Positions 44,878-55,786 of a stretch of 64,000 nucleotides of DNA are shown piece after piece (within the stretch, counting starts at the first letter, position 1; each line of letters begins with the position of its first letter). Origin of the DNA: Begonia masoniana (lineage: Eukaryota; Streptophyta; Magnoliopsida; Cucurbitales; Begoniaceae); NCBI GenBank assembly GCA_022432975.1, contig CM039502.1, forward strand, positions 16,625,453 to 16,689,452, in the 5' to 3' direction. Under the pieces are notes generated by a model. The model made no database searches, was not told the DNA's origin, and saw only the letters and a program-made list of their open reading frames with translations. The position numbers and the translations under genes were made by a program.

Positions 44878-45419
44878 AAGGGAGAGGACGGAGGTCGGAG
44901 AACTTCGAACTAAAGGTCTGATTCTGAAGATTTTTACCGAGACAGAGAGCACTGAGCAGAGTCACCACTCCAAGTTTCCAACTCCGATTTTAGGGCTCCT
45001 GAACTTGAAGACTTGAAGTAGAGACTAGAGACTGGAGAGAGAGACAGGAGTCGGGAACGACGGGAAGGGAAGGTCAGACAGTTTTGACCGGAGACGGGAG
45101 ACGGGAAGGGCTGATGAGGTTCGCGCCTCGCGGGAGTCGAAGTCGCCAGTCGCCACTTGCCAGTTGCCTCGCCTCTCCAGTCGGGAAAAATGAAAATTGC
45201 TGAAATGAAAAAAAAAATTTGTATAAGTTGAATTGTAGTCGGTAGTACCGCGGTTCCCGGTCCTGTGAGCAACAGAACCGGGACAATGGACCGCGGTTCC
45301 GGTTCCAGGTATCTGGGAACCAGGAACCGGTCCAAACACTCAAATACCCGCCCAAGAACCGGACCGAACCGACGGTCCAGTTTGGTCCACCGGTTCCGGT
45401 CCGGTTCTGCCCACCCCTA
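44878..45419. mobile_element. Truncated right half of the hAT-like element (duplication copy)
   Basis: Matches 40480-41021 and keeps the right TIR TGCCCACCCCTA and its CCGG subterminal repeats, but no left end. It was created by the duplication, not by a second insertion. Confidence 0.85.
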
Positions 45420-46782
45420 GTCGTCGTTCCCATGTGGCTTCCTCGATGTTGTGGTACTTCCATAACACCTTCACCAATGGAACCTCTTTGTTCCGTAACA
45501 TCTTTACAGATGAATCGAGGATTCGCACCAGCTTTTCTTTATACGTTAGGGTTGGTTGAATCTCGATGTCCACCGGCTCCACTACATGCGTCGGATCACG
45601 TATGCATTTCCTCAACATTGATACATGGAAGACATTGTGAACTCCGTCCATAGATGGGGGCAGCTGCAATCTATAAGCTGTACCTCCAATCCTCGCCAAA
45701 ATAGAGAAAGGCACAACGAACCGTGGATTGAGCTTCCCTTTCTTTCCGAACTGCAAGACTCCTCTGAACGGAGAGATCTTAAGGAAAACTTCATCTCCGA
45801 TGGCGAACTCCAAATCCCTTCTCCTTCGATCCGCGTAACTCTTTTGTCAGCTTTGGGCGGTCTCCATCCTCTGTCTAATAACAGCAATCTTTTCATACAT
45901 TTGCTGTATTAAATCAGAACCTACAAGCTTCGCTTCACCAACTTTGTCCCAGTACAAGGGCGACCTACATATTCTGCCATAAAGCACCTCATACGGAGCC
46001 ATACCAATGGTGGATTGGTAGCTATTGTTATAAGAAAACTCAACTAATGGCAGATATCGGCTCCATGATGCCTGAAATTCTAACACGCATGCCCTCAACA
46101 TGTCCTTAATTATCTGAATTGTCCGTTCTGATTGCCCATCGGTTTGAGGGTGAAATGCAGTGCTAAAAGTTAACTTCGTACCCATCGATCCTTGTAGATT
46201 TTTCCAAAACCTTGAGGTGAACCCATGATCCCGATCAGAGACAATCGACACAGGAATCCCATGCAATCTAATGATCTCCTGTACATACAAGTCAGCAAAC
46301 TGGTCCCTCAAATTGGTCATCTTTACTGGTCGGAAGTGAACTGATTTTGTCATTCTGTCAATTATGACCCAAATGCTATCATGGCCTTTGGTCATCTTCG
46401 GTAAACCCACCACAAAATCCATGGTGATGTTTTTGCACTTCCATTTGGTGATTGGTAAAGGTTGAAGAGTACCTCTCGGTCGTTGACATTCTGCCTTAAC
46501 TTGCTGGCATACCATACATAACTCTACGTACTTAGCAACATCCCTCTTCCAATTTGGCCACCAGTAGTGTAACTTCAAGTCTCGGTACATCTTGGTATTG
46601 CCTGGATGCACCGAGAAAGAAGACAAGTGCGCTTTAGTAAAAATCGACTTCCGTAACTCCTCATCTTTAGGGACGTACCATCGATCCCTAAATTTCAGAA
46701 TACCATCCTCCGAATAGCTGAACTCAGAAGAAGCCTCAGACAATTTGCTCACAATGTCATCCTTCTCCTTTGAATCCTTCTG
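45420..46782 (-). CDS. pol: Integrase open frame, copy 2 (partial pol)
   Basis: ORF 45847-46752 (301 aa) is uninterrupted. It has the HHCC finger (HLSSFSVHPGNTKMYRDLKL with CMVCQQVKAECQ) and core motifs MDFVVGLPKM, VSDRDHGFTSRFW and TDGQSERTIQIIKD, so the DDE triad is present. A second ORF (45340-45813) carries the C-terminal region and chromodomain-like KVLWKYHNIEEATWE and runs on into the hAT remnant. A TAA separates RNase H from the integrase near 46783, as in copy 1. Confidence 0.82.
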
Positions 46783-48450
46783 TTAAGCCTCTTTGATTCT
46801 GTCCAAAATGGTCTGCCGAATTGTCAAATTCAAAAGTAAGTCTGATAATTCTAGAACTATTTCCAATTCAAACTTCTGAACTTCAACCCTCAAGGGTAAG
46901 GACATGGCTGACATTGCAGGCTGCATTGTCATCGATATCCTACTTAATGAGTCGGCAACCGCATTGGCCTTACCAGGGTGGTACTTAATTTCGAAATCAT
47001 AGTCTTTTACGAATTCAAGCCAACGCCTTTGCCTCATGTTTAATTCCTTTTAAGTAAAGAGATATTTCAGACTTTTATAGTCCGAAAACACTTTGCACTG
47101 CTGACCATACAGGTAGTGCTTCCAAATCTTCAGTGCAAATACCACAGCGGCTAACTCCAAATCGTGAGTAGGGTAATTTTGTTCATAACTTTTTAGCTGT
47201 CTGGAAGCATAAGCTACAACCTTGCCCTCTTGCATCAACACACATCTCAAACCAATCTTAGATGCGTCATAATAAACACTGAATTTTCCTTCTTCCATTG
47301 GGAGTGTCAATAAAGGTGCTGTCATTAACTTCAGCTTCAGCATTTGGAAGCTCTTCTCACAAGCTTCTGACCACAAATACTTGATGTCTTTCTTTGTTAA
47401 ACCAGTTAGAGGCTTGGCTATCAACGAGAATCCCTTGATGAACTTCCTGTAATAGTCTGCCAACCCAGGGAAACTACAAACATCGCTGGCATTCTTGGGT
47501 TGTTGCCAATCTTTCACAACTTGTATTTTAATTGGATCAATTGAAATGCCTTCAACAGAGATAACGTGACCCAAAAAATTGATCTTATCCAGCCAAAATT
47601 TGCACTTTGAGAACTTGACATATAACAATTGCAGCTTTAGAGTCGTCAAAACAGTCTTCAGGTGCTCTGTGTGCTCGTCCTTAGTCCGAGAATAAATCAG
47701 AATGTCGTCTATAAATACAATCACGAATTTGTCTAAATAATCTCGAAACACTCGATTCATCAAGTCCATGAAAGCTGCGGATGCATTCGTCAATTCAAAC
47801 GACATCACAAGAAATTCGTAATGCCCATATCGGGTTCTGAACGCGGTCTTTGGTACATCTTCAGCTTTGACCTTTAGTTGGTAGTAGCCCGAGCGTAGGT
47901 CAATCTTCGAAAACACTTTGGCTCCTTGAAGTTGGTCAAACAGATCGTCAATTCGAAGCAAGGGGTATTTATTCTTGATTGTCAGTTTGTTCAACTCCCT
48001 GTAATCTATACACATTTGGAGAGACCCGTCCTTCTTCTTAACAAATAGAACAGGCGCACCCCAGGGAGAACAACTAGGGCGTACGAAACCTTTGTCCACA
48101 AGCTCCTGTAATTGAGTTTTCAGCTCTTTTAGTTCAACGGGTGTCATACGATAGAGATTCTCAGACACTGGCGTGGCTTCATGATACGTATCGATCACAA
48201 ACTCAATTTTCCTATCAGACGGTAATCCCAGTAGGTCGTCCAAGAATACCTCAGGAAACTCCTGAACCAAAGGAATGTCTTGGAGCTTTAGCTCGTTCTC
48301 CTCTCGATCTTCACTTACACTGGATAGATAACCCATACACCCATTTTTCAACAGCTGTTGGGCTTTCATCGAAGATATAATCGACATCTTGCTTACTTTT
48401 GGAATAGCTTGGAAGAAATACCGATCTCCGTTCGGGGGTCGGAACTCCAC
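46783..48450 (-). pseudogene. pol: RT-RNase H, copy 2, one stop
   Basis: As in copy 1, with [48 protein letters not shown] and the RNase H blocks. A TAA at 47050-47052 after KYLFT splits the frame; [20 protein letters not shown] to the end is open at 46783-47037. Confidence 0.86.
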
Positions 48451-49202
48451 TAGTTCAGACCTACAACTTATCGTGGCGTAATGTCTGAATAACTAGTCTA
48501 TCCCCAAAATAACTTCATACCATTTCACATCAATTATGATCAGCTCCACATGTAGCTTCTTGTCTCCTACCGATACGATATCACCCTCTACTACCTGATC
48601 TGAATGTAAAGACTCACCCGATGGTAACATGACGCTATATAACTTATTAGCTGGCAAAATCCATAGGTTATACTTGCACACGAAAACGGTTGCTATGAAT
48701 GATTAAGTAGCACTTGTCAATAAGGGTATACGCGGGTTCACCGTAGATTAAAATTGTACCTGTTATGACCGTGTGCTGCACTGCATCTTCATCTTCTATC
48801 AGGGCAAAGACTCGAGGCGCCACTCTCGCTCTGTTTGCAACCGACAGCATAGGACAATCTTTAACCAGATGGCTAACCTTGTCACACTTGAAACATCGGC
48901 CTATGTAAAGCTTGCATTCTCCGTAGTGGTTCCTCTGGCAGGTGGAACATAGAAGAGCTTGAGGAGCTTGTGGAGCCCTTTGAGGTCGCTTCCCTTTTTC
49001 TTGGTCATCATTTGGGTTGTAAGGCCTCTTAACACCCTTCTGTTGCTGCTGCCACCCCCATTCTATCGTGGCTGTAGCTGAGCCTCCATGATGAACTTCC
49101 TTGGCGGTTCACGTTGTCCTTGCACCATTACCTCAACCTCTTCCAATTCCAAGACCTTAGCTGCCACCTCAGAATAAGGCATGTTATGAATCCCTGTTGT
49201 TT
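48451..49202 (-). pseudogene. gag end and protease, copy 2
   Basis: Same content and same protease lesion as copy 1: knuckles near 48870-48950, APRVFALIEDEDAVQHTVI, then the AYTLID site followed by the frame break, with a TAA beside SFIATAF in the alternative frame. A one-base deletion at about 49203 breaks gag just before the VKTTGIHNMP region, a lesion absent from copy 1. Confidence 0.78.
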
Positions 49203-49811
49203 TCACCCCCTAAACAGATCTGGCTTCAAGCCTTGGACAAATTGGTGGATCTTGTCTTCTTCGTCATCCACTAGACTGGGCGCAAACCGGGACAATGCCT
49301 CAAATTTACAAATGTAGTGTACCACAGAACAGGTTTGGCGCAGCTGCATAAACTCTATTTTTTTGCTGGCCCGAACCGCTCGGCTGAAGTACTTGTCAAA
49401 GAAAGCCGTCTTAAACCGTGCCCAGGTCATATTTTCCACGTTAGTAGTGCTCTGAATTGAGTCCCACCAATGTCTTGCACCCAGCGCAAGGTGGAAAACA
49501 GCACATGTGATCTTGTCTTCCTCATCGACCTTGGCATACTTGAACATGTTCTCAATTGTTCGAATCCATTCCTCAGCATAAATAGGATCCGAAACTTGTC
49601 CATTAAATGTCGGAGGTCGAAGTCGGCGAAATCGCTCGCCACCTTGGTCATGAGTCACACTATAACTAGAGTTTCCTTGTTCCTCTCTAGTCACGAGCCG
49701 CTCGATCTGACGGGATTGACGCTGCACCAACTCCGTTAGCTGAGCAATGGTATTACTATCCTCATTGGTTTCTCTATGTTGACCTCTCACCATCTTGAAA
49801 ATCCTAAACAC
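49203..49811 (-). pseudogene. gag: gag N-terminal two-thirds of gypsy B
   Basis: 202 codons starting at MFRIFKMVRGQHRETNED; MVRGQ may be the native start, as the paralogue at 5065 begins MVRGH. Capsid blocks are LRPPTFNGQVSDPIYAEEW, ALGARHWWDSIQST and FFDKYFSRAVRASKKIEFM. It stops at 49203 by frameshift. Confidence 0.85.
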
Positions 49812-49938
49812 ATCATAAACATATCTTAACTTTAAATGACATTACAAAAATCGTAAATACTTATAGTTGTTGGAGTGTACACATGCGGAGATTTGTGCTG
49901 GTAGGCAGTCTACAGAACCGATTTTTAAAATCTGAGTC

Positions 49939-49950
49939 GCTCTGATACCA
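49939..49950 (-). other. Primer binding site of gypsy B
   Basis: TGGTATCAGAGC on the minus strand, five bases from the LTR end at 49956. Confidence 0.88.
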
Positions 49951-49955
49951 TAAGT

Positions 49956-52141
49956 TGTCACGACCCTAGCGGATCACGGCAAAACCTTAACTTGACTCGT
50001 TCATTTAATCATAGGAAAACTGCTTGTAACTCTTTATTAATATTTTTTTTTTTTGAAAAGAAATCAACAGCCGACCGATCGGCCATATCAGCCGATCGTT
50101 CGGCTAACGCTCTGGAAATTTCAAAACACTTAGCCAGCCAAACATTAACCATTTGACATCTTCTGATTTCACACATCTACGCTCAACATCGACCGAATTA
50201 AATATAAGCTCAACATCGACCAATTTAACCTCTGCCGATCAACATCTACCGAACAACATCCGCTGCTCGACATCTGCCGATCACATCCGACCGAACACAT
50301 ATACCGAACACATCTACCAAACACATCTGTCGAACGACATCCTGCCGAACGACATCTACCGATCGACATCTTCGACCACTAACGACATCTACCGAACACA
50401 TCTGCCGTAACGACATCTTCGATCACTAATGACATCTGTCGAACACATCTGCCGAACGACATCTGTCCGAATTCAACATCAGTCAATTAACATCAACACT
50501 CAACATCCATCGATTAACATCTGCCGATAAACAGTCGAAGTTGACATTTCAACTCTCTAGTTTTCCTTCACTTCCCCAGACATTTCTATACTGATCGATC
50601 GCCACTCTGACCAATCGATCGGCTAGCTCTCTGACTTCTATAAACTTAAAACTTCATCTCCAGAATCATCATGCGTAAGAAAATCAAAAACCTCGACTTG
50701 TACACATAGCGAAAGACTTAAAAAAGGGTGAAAATCTTTAGTCTTAAAATCCTCTTTAATTTATATATAGTACTAATCAATTCCAATATTCGTCAACATA
50801 GGTGAATTCATTTTAATCTATCTATACTTTAATACCGCAGACTTAACCAAAACATGCTAGGAGCATCATCCAAATCGTCACCTACATCATAAAGTTTAAA
50901 CTATAAGCCTAATACTTAGTAAAGAATGTAGCATATACATAAATGCTCATAAATGCATGCTTCGTAAAAATCATGTTCATGTTCTTGTTTCATGTTCATG
51001 TTCTTATTTCATCTTTCACTTGACATGGATTAAGGAGGGGATCGTGCTGGGGAGTAAGCGGGTGCGTGTACATGGTCCACACGGACAGTGATCATGGTCC
51101 TTCAAGATGGACAGTTTTGTTGACATGGCCATTCTGGCCCAACCCTCACTTAATCATTTTGTACATTTCACTTTCATGTTTTCTCATTACATTCCCTTTA
51201 CATAAATCGTGCATGCAAAACATTTCGTATGTCGATAAAGAAAACAAGATGCATGTTCATGAGTGCATAAAGGAACATCATACTATAGAAAACCATCATA
51301 GCATAATGCTCAACAGATCATAATCATCAAACAGTCATCCATACTAACTTCTTAGTACCATGTGATGTAGGGCCCTAATGGCTGGAACCCTAACACCGTT
51401 CCTTAGCAAGCCGTGCCTTCACGTTACTCGTTCTCATCTAGTCATATCATATTTCAATGTTAAAATCAATCCTAGGCAAACCGAGTTCAAAACTAGTAAA
51501 TCTCTAACTAAGGAAATCTCCTAGGAATTTGACTTATCCTATTCGGGCATTTCATCGAACACCTTGTGTGCATATCTCTATTTCCAATATTATTAATGGC
51601 ACCTAAACTCTTCAACCTCTCTAATTTAAACAACATTCATACTAACATTAAGTTCTCAACCTAAACATCAACAACATCCAAAATCTTATCATCAATGCTA
51701 TTACTACGAAAACTCATTAATACTAATGTTACTCCAACATTGATAAATCTGAAAACTTCAAGTCTTAACTAAAATAAACTCTTAAACCAAAACTTAACAA
51801 ATACATTATCTAAGCCTCACCTAGAGCTCGATTTTTGAAGAGATGAAGGAAGAATCGACGTTGGTGGAGGGAGAATTGTCAGGAGAAAATTTCTTGAGGG
51901 GAGGGGTCAGCTGAATGTAGGAGTTCTCGTGGAGGGAGAGGTTTTGTGAGGGTTTTAGTTTTTCTTTTCTAAACATATATTAAGTCAAATCAACCTTATT
52001 TACAATTTTTGCCACTAAACCTAATTTTCTCACAAAACAAGTAACATCCGTCGTTTTAGATCATCGTAATTTTCTTATTCCACAAACCACCCCAAAATAA
52101 TTCTCGGGATAAATACCTGACTGAAAGTGCTGGGTGTTACA
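49956..52141 (-). repeat. 5' LTR of gypsy B
   Basis: 2186 bp, TGTCACGACCC..GGGTGTTACA on +. It matches the split left LTR. It contains a CCGATCGATCGG-type palindrome region (50070-50110, 50590-50630) and the CATCTGCCGAAC array (50155-50545). A deletion near 50868 removes about 105 bases kept in the other LTR. Confidence 0.88.
50155..50545. repeat. GACATCTGCCGAAC repeat array, second copy
   Basis: Counterpart of 23745-24115, with different losses and variants of the 14-17-base unit. ORFs in it (50153-50410) are artefacts. Confidence 0.75.
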
Positions 52142-52146
52142 TTCTC

Positions 52147-53595
52147 ACTTGTAGGATATTGCTCTGAATTGAGCTTGAAGTGATCTGCAAGTGGAGAACA
52201 CATAGATTTGGTCCTTGCTCATGTTGAACTTTTCAAGTACCTTCTCGATGTATTCTTCCTGAGACAACCAAAGTTTCCCATTCTTCCTATCTCGAGAGAT
52301 CTTCATACCGAGTATCTTTTTTGCCGCACCCAAGTCTTTCATAGCAAAAGACTTGCTCAACTCTTCTTTCAACTTAGCAATCTTGCTAGTGTCACGACCT
52401 ATGATCAACATATTGTCAACATACAAGAGAAGAATAATGAAGTCATCATCAGAATATCTCTTGATGAACACACAATGATCCGACGATGTCCGACTATACT
52501 CGTGACTCACCATGAAAGATTCAAACTTCTTGTACCACTGCCGTAGAGCTTGTTTGAGGCCATACAAGCTCTTCTTCAACTTGCACACAAGTTGCTCTTT
52601 TCCTCTGACTTTGAATCCCTCGGGTTGCTCCATGTAGATCTCTTCCTCCAAGTCACTATGAAGGAACACAGTTTTCACACCAAGTTGCTCGATCTCCAAG
52701 TTAAAGCGTGCCGCTAAACCAAGAGCAACTCGGATCAAGGACATTTTCACCACCGGTGAGAATATTTCTTCAAAGTCAATTCCCTTCTTCTGACCATACC
52801 CCTTCACAACTAACCGAGCCTTGTACCTTGCCTATGAGCTTGCATTTTCGGTCTTCAACTTGTAGAGCCATCTATTCTTAAGAGCTTTCTTTCCTTGTGG
52901 TAGCTTCACCAAGTCATAAGTGTGGTTCTCGTGAAGAGATTGCATTTCCTCTTCTATGGCTTCCAGCCACTCTTTCTTCTTATCAACGAAAGTTGCCTCT
53001 TGGTAAGTTTCTAGCTCTCCGGCATCTGTGAGTATCACATACTCATTTGAAGTGTATCTCGTCAAAGGATGCCGTTCTCTAGTAGATCTTCTCAAAGGAG
53101 GTTTATCTGGCAACTCTTGAACCTCTTCTTCGAATTGTTCAGTTGGTTCAACATTATCAATTGTGGGGACTTTGCCATTTGCGGGATCAATATCATGTTC
53201 TGGTTCTGCTCCCCCTTAATTGGAATACCTTGCAGATGTAGAAATCGGATCCAAATCGATCAGATCATCACTGCACCTCTCTACCATTTTTGCCTTATTG
53301 ATGTCTTTGATGCATTGGTCTTCTACGAACACTGCATCTCGGCTTCTTACAAGCTTTTTCTGCACTGGATCGTAGAACCTGTAGCCAAATTCATCAAGAC
53401 CATAACTGATGAACACACATGGCCTCGTCTTCACATTAAGCTTCGATCACTCGTCTTTTGCAATGTGAACAAAGGTCTTACACCCAAAGGTCCGCAGATG
53501 GCTATAAGAAGCTTCTTTTCCAGACCACATCTTATCCAGAACTTTGAAACCCAATTGAACACACGATGTGAGGTTCAACACATGAACCACTGTAC
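52147..53595 (-). pseudogene. pol: Reverse transcriptase and linker of copia A
   Basis: Reading leftwards: linker pieces 53447-53647 and 53216-53434 (RTFGCKTFVHIAKDE, KTRPCVFISYGLDEFGYRFY), 52832-53113 (RRSTRERHPLTRYTSNEY, KNRWLYKLKTE), then RT at 52145-52807 (MKGYGQKKGIDFEEIFSPVV, KKSLYGLKQALRQWYKKFE). The active site reads LLLYVDNMLIIG, Asn for the second catalytic Asp, and QLGVKTVFLH has Gly where Asp is expected. It was therefore catalytically dead even apart from its frameshifts. Confidence 0.85.
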
Positions 53596-54570
53596 TCAAG
53601 GCTTCACCCCAGAAGGACTTGGCAACTGTGACTGCGAAAGCAAACATCTCACCCTCTCAATGAGTGTCATGTTCATTCTCTCGGCTAACCCGTTCAACTG
53701 AGGAGTCTTCGACGATGTCTTTTGATGCCGAATACCCTGTTCTCTGCAGTACTCATCAAAAGGACCACAATATTCAACCCCATTATTTGTCCGGATGCAC
53801 TTTAGCTTCACACCTATTTCTCTTTCCACACGAGCATGAAACTGCTTGAAGGCGTCTATCACTTGATCTTTTGTCTTCAATATATACACCCAAATCTTTC
53901 TTGAATGATCGTCGATGAAAGTCACAAAGTACAATGCACCTCTAAGTGTTCTTGTCTTCATCGGACCACACACATCAGAGTACACCATGTTGAGTATACC
54001 TAGTTTCTGTGAGTGATGAACACTTTTAAAGGCTACTCGAGTCTGCTTACCAGCCAAGCAAGTGAACACACTACTTTAGAGAGTCATTTTTAATAACTGA
54101 AAGTAAATTCTTCTTAGCGAGAATCATCAATCCCTTTCCGCTCATATGGCTAAGCCGATTGTGCTAAAGTTCTACAGCACTTTCATCGTCCACCGTATGG
54201 ACTGTGAAATCTGCGATCTTCGCGTGCATCACATATCATGATGACTATTTTTCTCCTCTCGCCACAATTAGAGATCCTTTGGCGAGCTTCCATTTTCTAT
54301 CAGAAAAGGTATTGCAAAACCCTTCGTCGTCTAACTTGTCGGTAGAAATCAAATTCATGCGGATGTCGAGGATGTGTTTCACACCTCTCAAAACTAGGGT
54401 GTTGCAGATGTCAGTTTCCAAACACACTTCTCCCATACCAATGGCTTTTGCAACTCCATTATTTCTCATTCTTACACTTCCAAAGTCACCAGAAGTATAG
54501 GACGTGACGAAATTCCTCCGCATAGTGGCATGTATCGAAGCGTCACTATCGATCACCCAAATAGTATTAC
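53596..54570 (-). pseudogene. pol: Protease start and integrase of copia A
   Basis: Protease: VIDSDASIHATMRRNFVTSY at the right edge (54500-54560), with Asp where Gly is expected after Ser. Pre-integrase is poorly kept. Integrase core at 53596-54069: VYSDVCGPMKTRTLRGALYF, CIRTNNGVEYCGPFDEYC (Asn for the second catalytic Asp) and QLNGLAERMNMTLIERVRC. The element stops at about 54570, so gag is absent. Confidence 0.85.
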
Positions 54571-55786
54571 TAGAACAAACTCATTGCTTTGGCTAGGTAT
54601 TTTTATTTTTGTCAAAAAGTTGGACCCAAACTTAGGCTCTATCAATTCTAAAATGAAAAGCTAACCACTGATGGGGAATGTCAAAGCTGTGAACTTTCAC
54701 CAAGTCCTTTTTATGGTGGTCCAAACTCAGTCGATCGAGCAAATCGTCGTCGGAGGTAGATTCCATTAAAGAGAGGTTCACTGCCAAGCTTAAGGTTGAT
54801 CAGAGTTGACTGGACCCGAGGAACTAGTGAATCGGCATCAAATAGGCATTTTGAAAATGTTTCCTTCGACTGTGTCTTCGATATCTTCTTCAGGTCATAG
54901 GTTTTGCTGAGTATTTGCAACAGGAGGTCTAAATAAATTTCCCTCCCTTTCAATCGATGCTTTCACCAGATAAACCGCCTCGCCAAACATGTCCCTTCGT
55001 TGTCGGCGCTATAGATTCAGGCGAGGAACAGTCGTTGAATCCCTCCTTCTGTAAACCTTCTTCATTCTCTCTTTTGATTTACTCTCAGCTAGCATTACTC
55101 GAAACAACACTCACCAATCTTCCGATGCCGATCGTCCCTCGCCTGTGGGCGTTGTCTCTGCCTTGGAGGCTTTTTTTGTTGTTGGTACTTCCACCGTACG
55201 AGGTCTCTTTGCTCACTTTTTATTGGTTTTGGTTTTCTATTCTTCATCAACCTTTGAATTGTATCCCTCCGGCGAGGTTCCAACTTGTTGTGGGTCGTTT
55301 TCTTTAGAATTTTACGTTTATTTCCATCGATGTGGTCATGAATGGGTAACGCCCCCAAACTACGGTTTGATATTCTCAACTTGAATATTGATTTTCCAGT
55401 TTGTCGATAGTCTCCATAGCCAGGCAGTAACTCTTGATGTTTGATGTTCGGTGTGCTTCCTCCATCCATCTTCAGTCCGAGTATGTCAAGACAAGGTTGT
55501 TTCTCCCTCGCTCTAGCTACCATTTTGGCACACAGCTCTAGTCCTAAGAGATGGACGTCGAGCAGATTCTGAAAACGTTGATTTGAACAGATTGTCTTTC
55601 GCCCCATTCTCAATGGATGCTTCAAGATGACGTGGGCGCTGGCCTAATGAATCAAGCACTAAAAATATTTCCATCAGCGCAAAATTTTTTTGTATATTTG
55701 ATTGCATCTGGTCTAAATTTTATCAGCTCTATCTAGATAATCCATCTTCAAATTGCCCCGAGAATTGTACGGATTTGATACCAAAT
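54571..55786. other. Unassigned interval bounded by inverted GGCTCTATCAATT
   Basis: TAGGCTCTATCAATT (54632) and its inverse AATTGATAGAGCCCTA (55784) bound about 1.17 kb. Minus ORFs 54711-54953 and 55095-55625 and + ORF 54957-55307 show no family motif. At 55771-55783 the minus strand reads TGGTATCAAATCC, a primer-site-like sequence beside the LTR-like start at 55787. It could be the leader of a minus-strand retroelement or a small DNA transposon. Confidence 0.4.

Larger units (their letters stand above)
40480..49275. repeat. Tandem duplication of 4398 bp inside gypsy B
   Basis: Two copies, about 40480-44877 and 44878-49275, keep a constant offset of 4398. The junction near 44872-44880 joins gag (after the TTGGTGGAATC region) to the interior of the hAT element. 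The duplication is therefore younger than the hAT insertion. Copies differ by only a few bases per hundred or fewer by eye. Confidence 0.88.
23545..52141 (-). mobile_element. Gypsy element B (chromovirus-like), with nested elements
   Basis: On + the ends read TGTCACGACCCC (23545) and GGGTGTTACA (52141). TTCTC flanks both sides (23540-23544, 52142-52146) and the site is copia A pol. The 3' LTR is split by the SIRE-like copia element (24774-38654). The internal region carries a tandem duplication, so gag-end, protease, RT-RNase H and integrase occur twice. A chromodomain-like end follows each integrase. Clade is inferred from this and from the protease and LTR type. Confidence 0.9.
22166..54570 (-). 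mobile_element. Copia element A (Tnt1/Tork-like), split by the gypsy element
   Basis: The 3' LTR (22166-22829), polypurine tract and RNase H lie on the left. RT, integrase and protease lie at 52147-54570. Between them is the 28.6-kb gypsy insertion flanked by TTCTC. Rejoining the sides keeps the coding order CPTSEKDKADMSRVPY. The 5' end is cut after the protease start at about 54570, so gag and the 5' LTR are missing and no target duplication can be read. Confidence 0.85.

Noticed and set aside
54957..55307. Hydrophobic + ORF that might be a membrane protein
   Set aside because: No homology recognised, overlapping minus ORF of similar length, and located between element ends.
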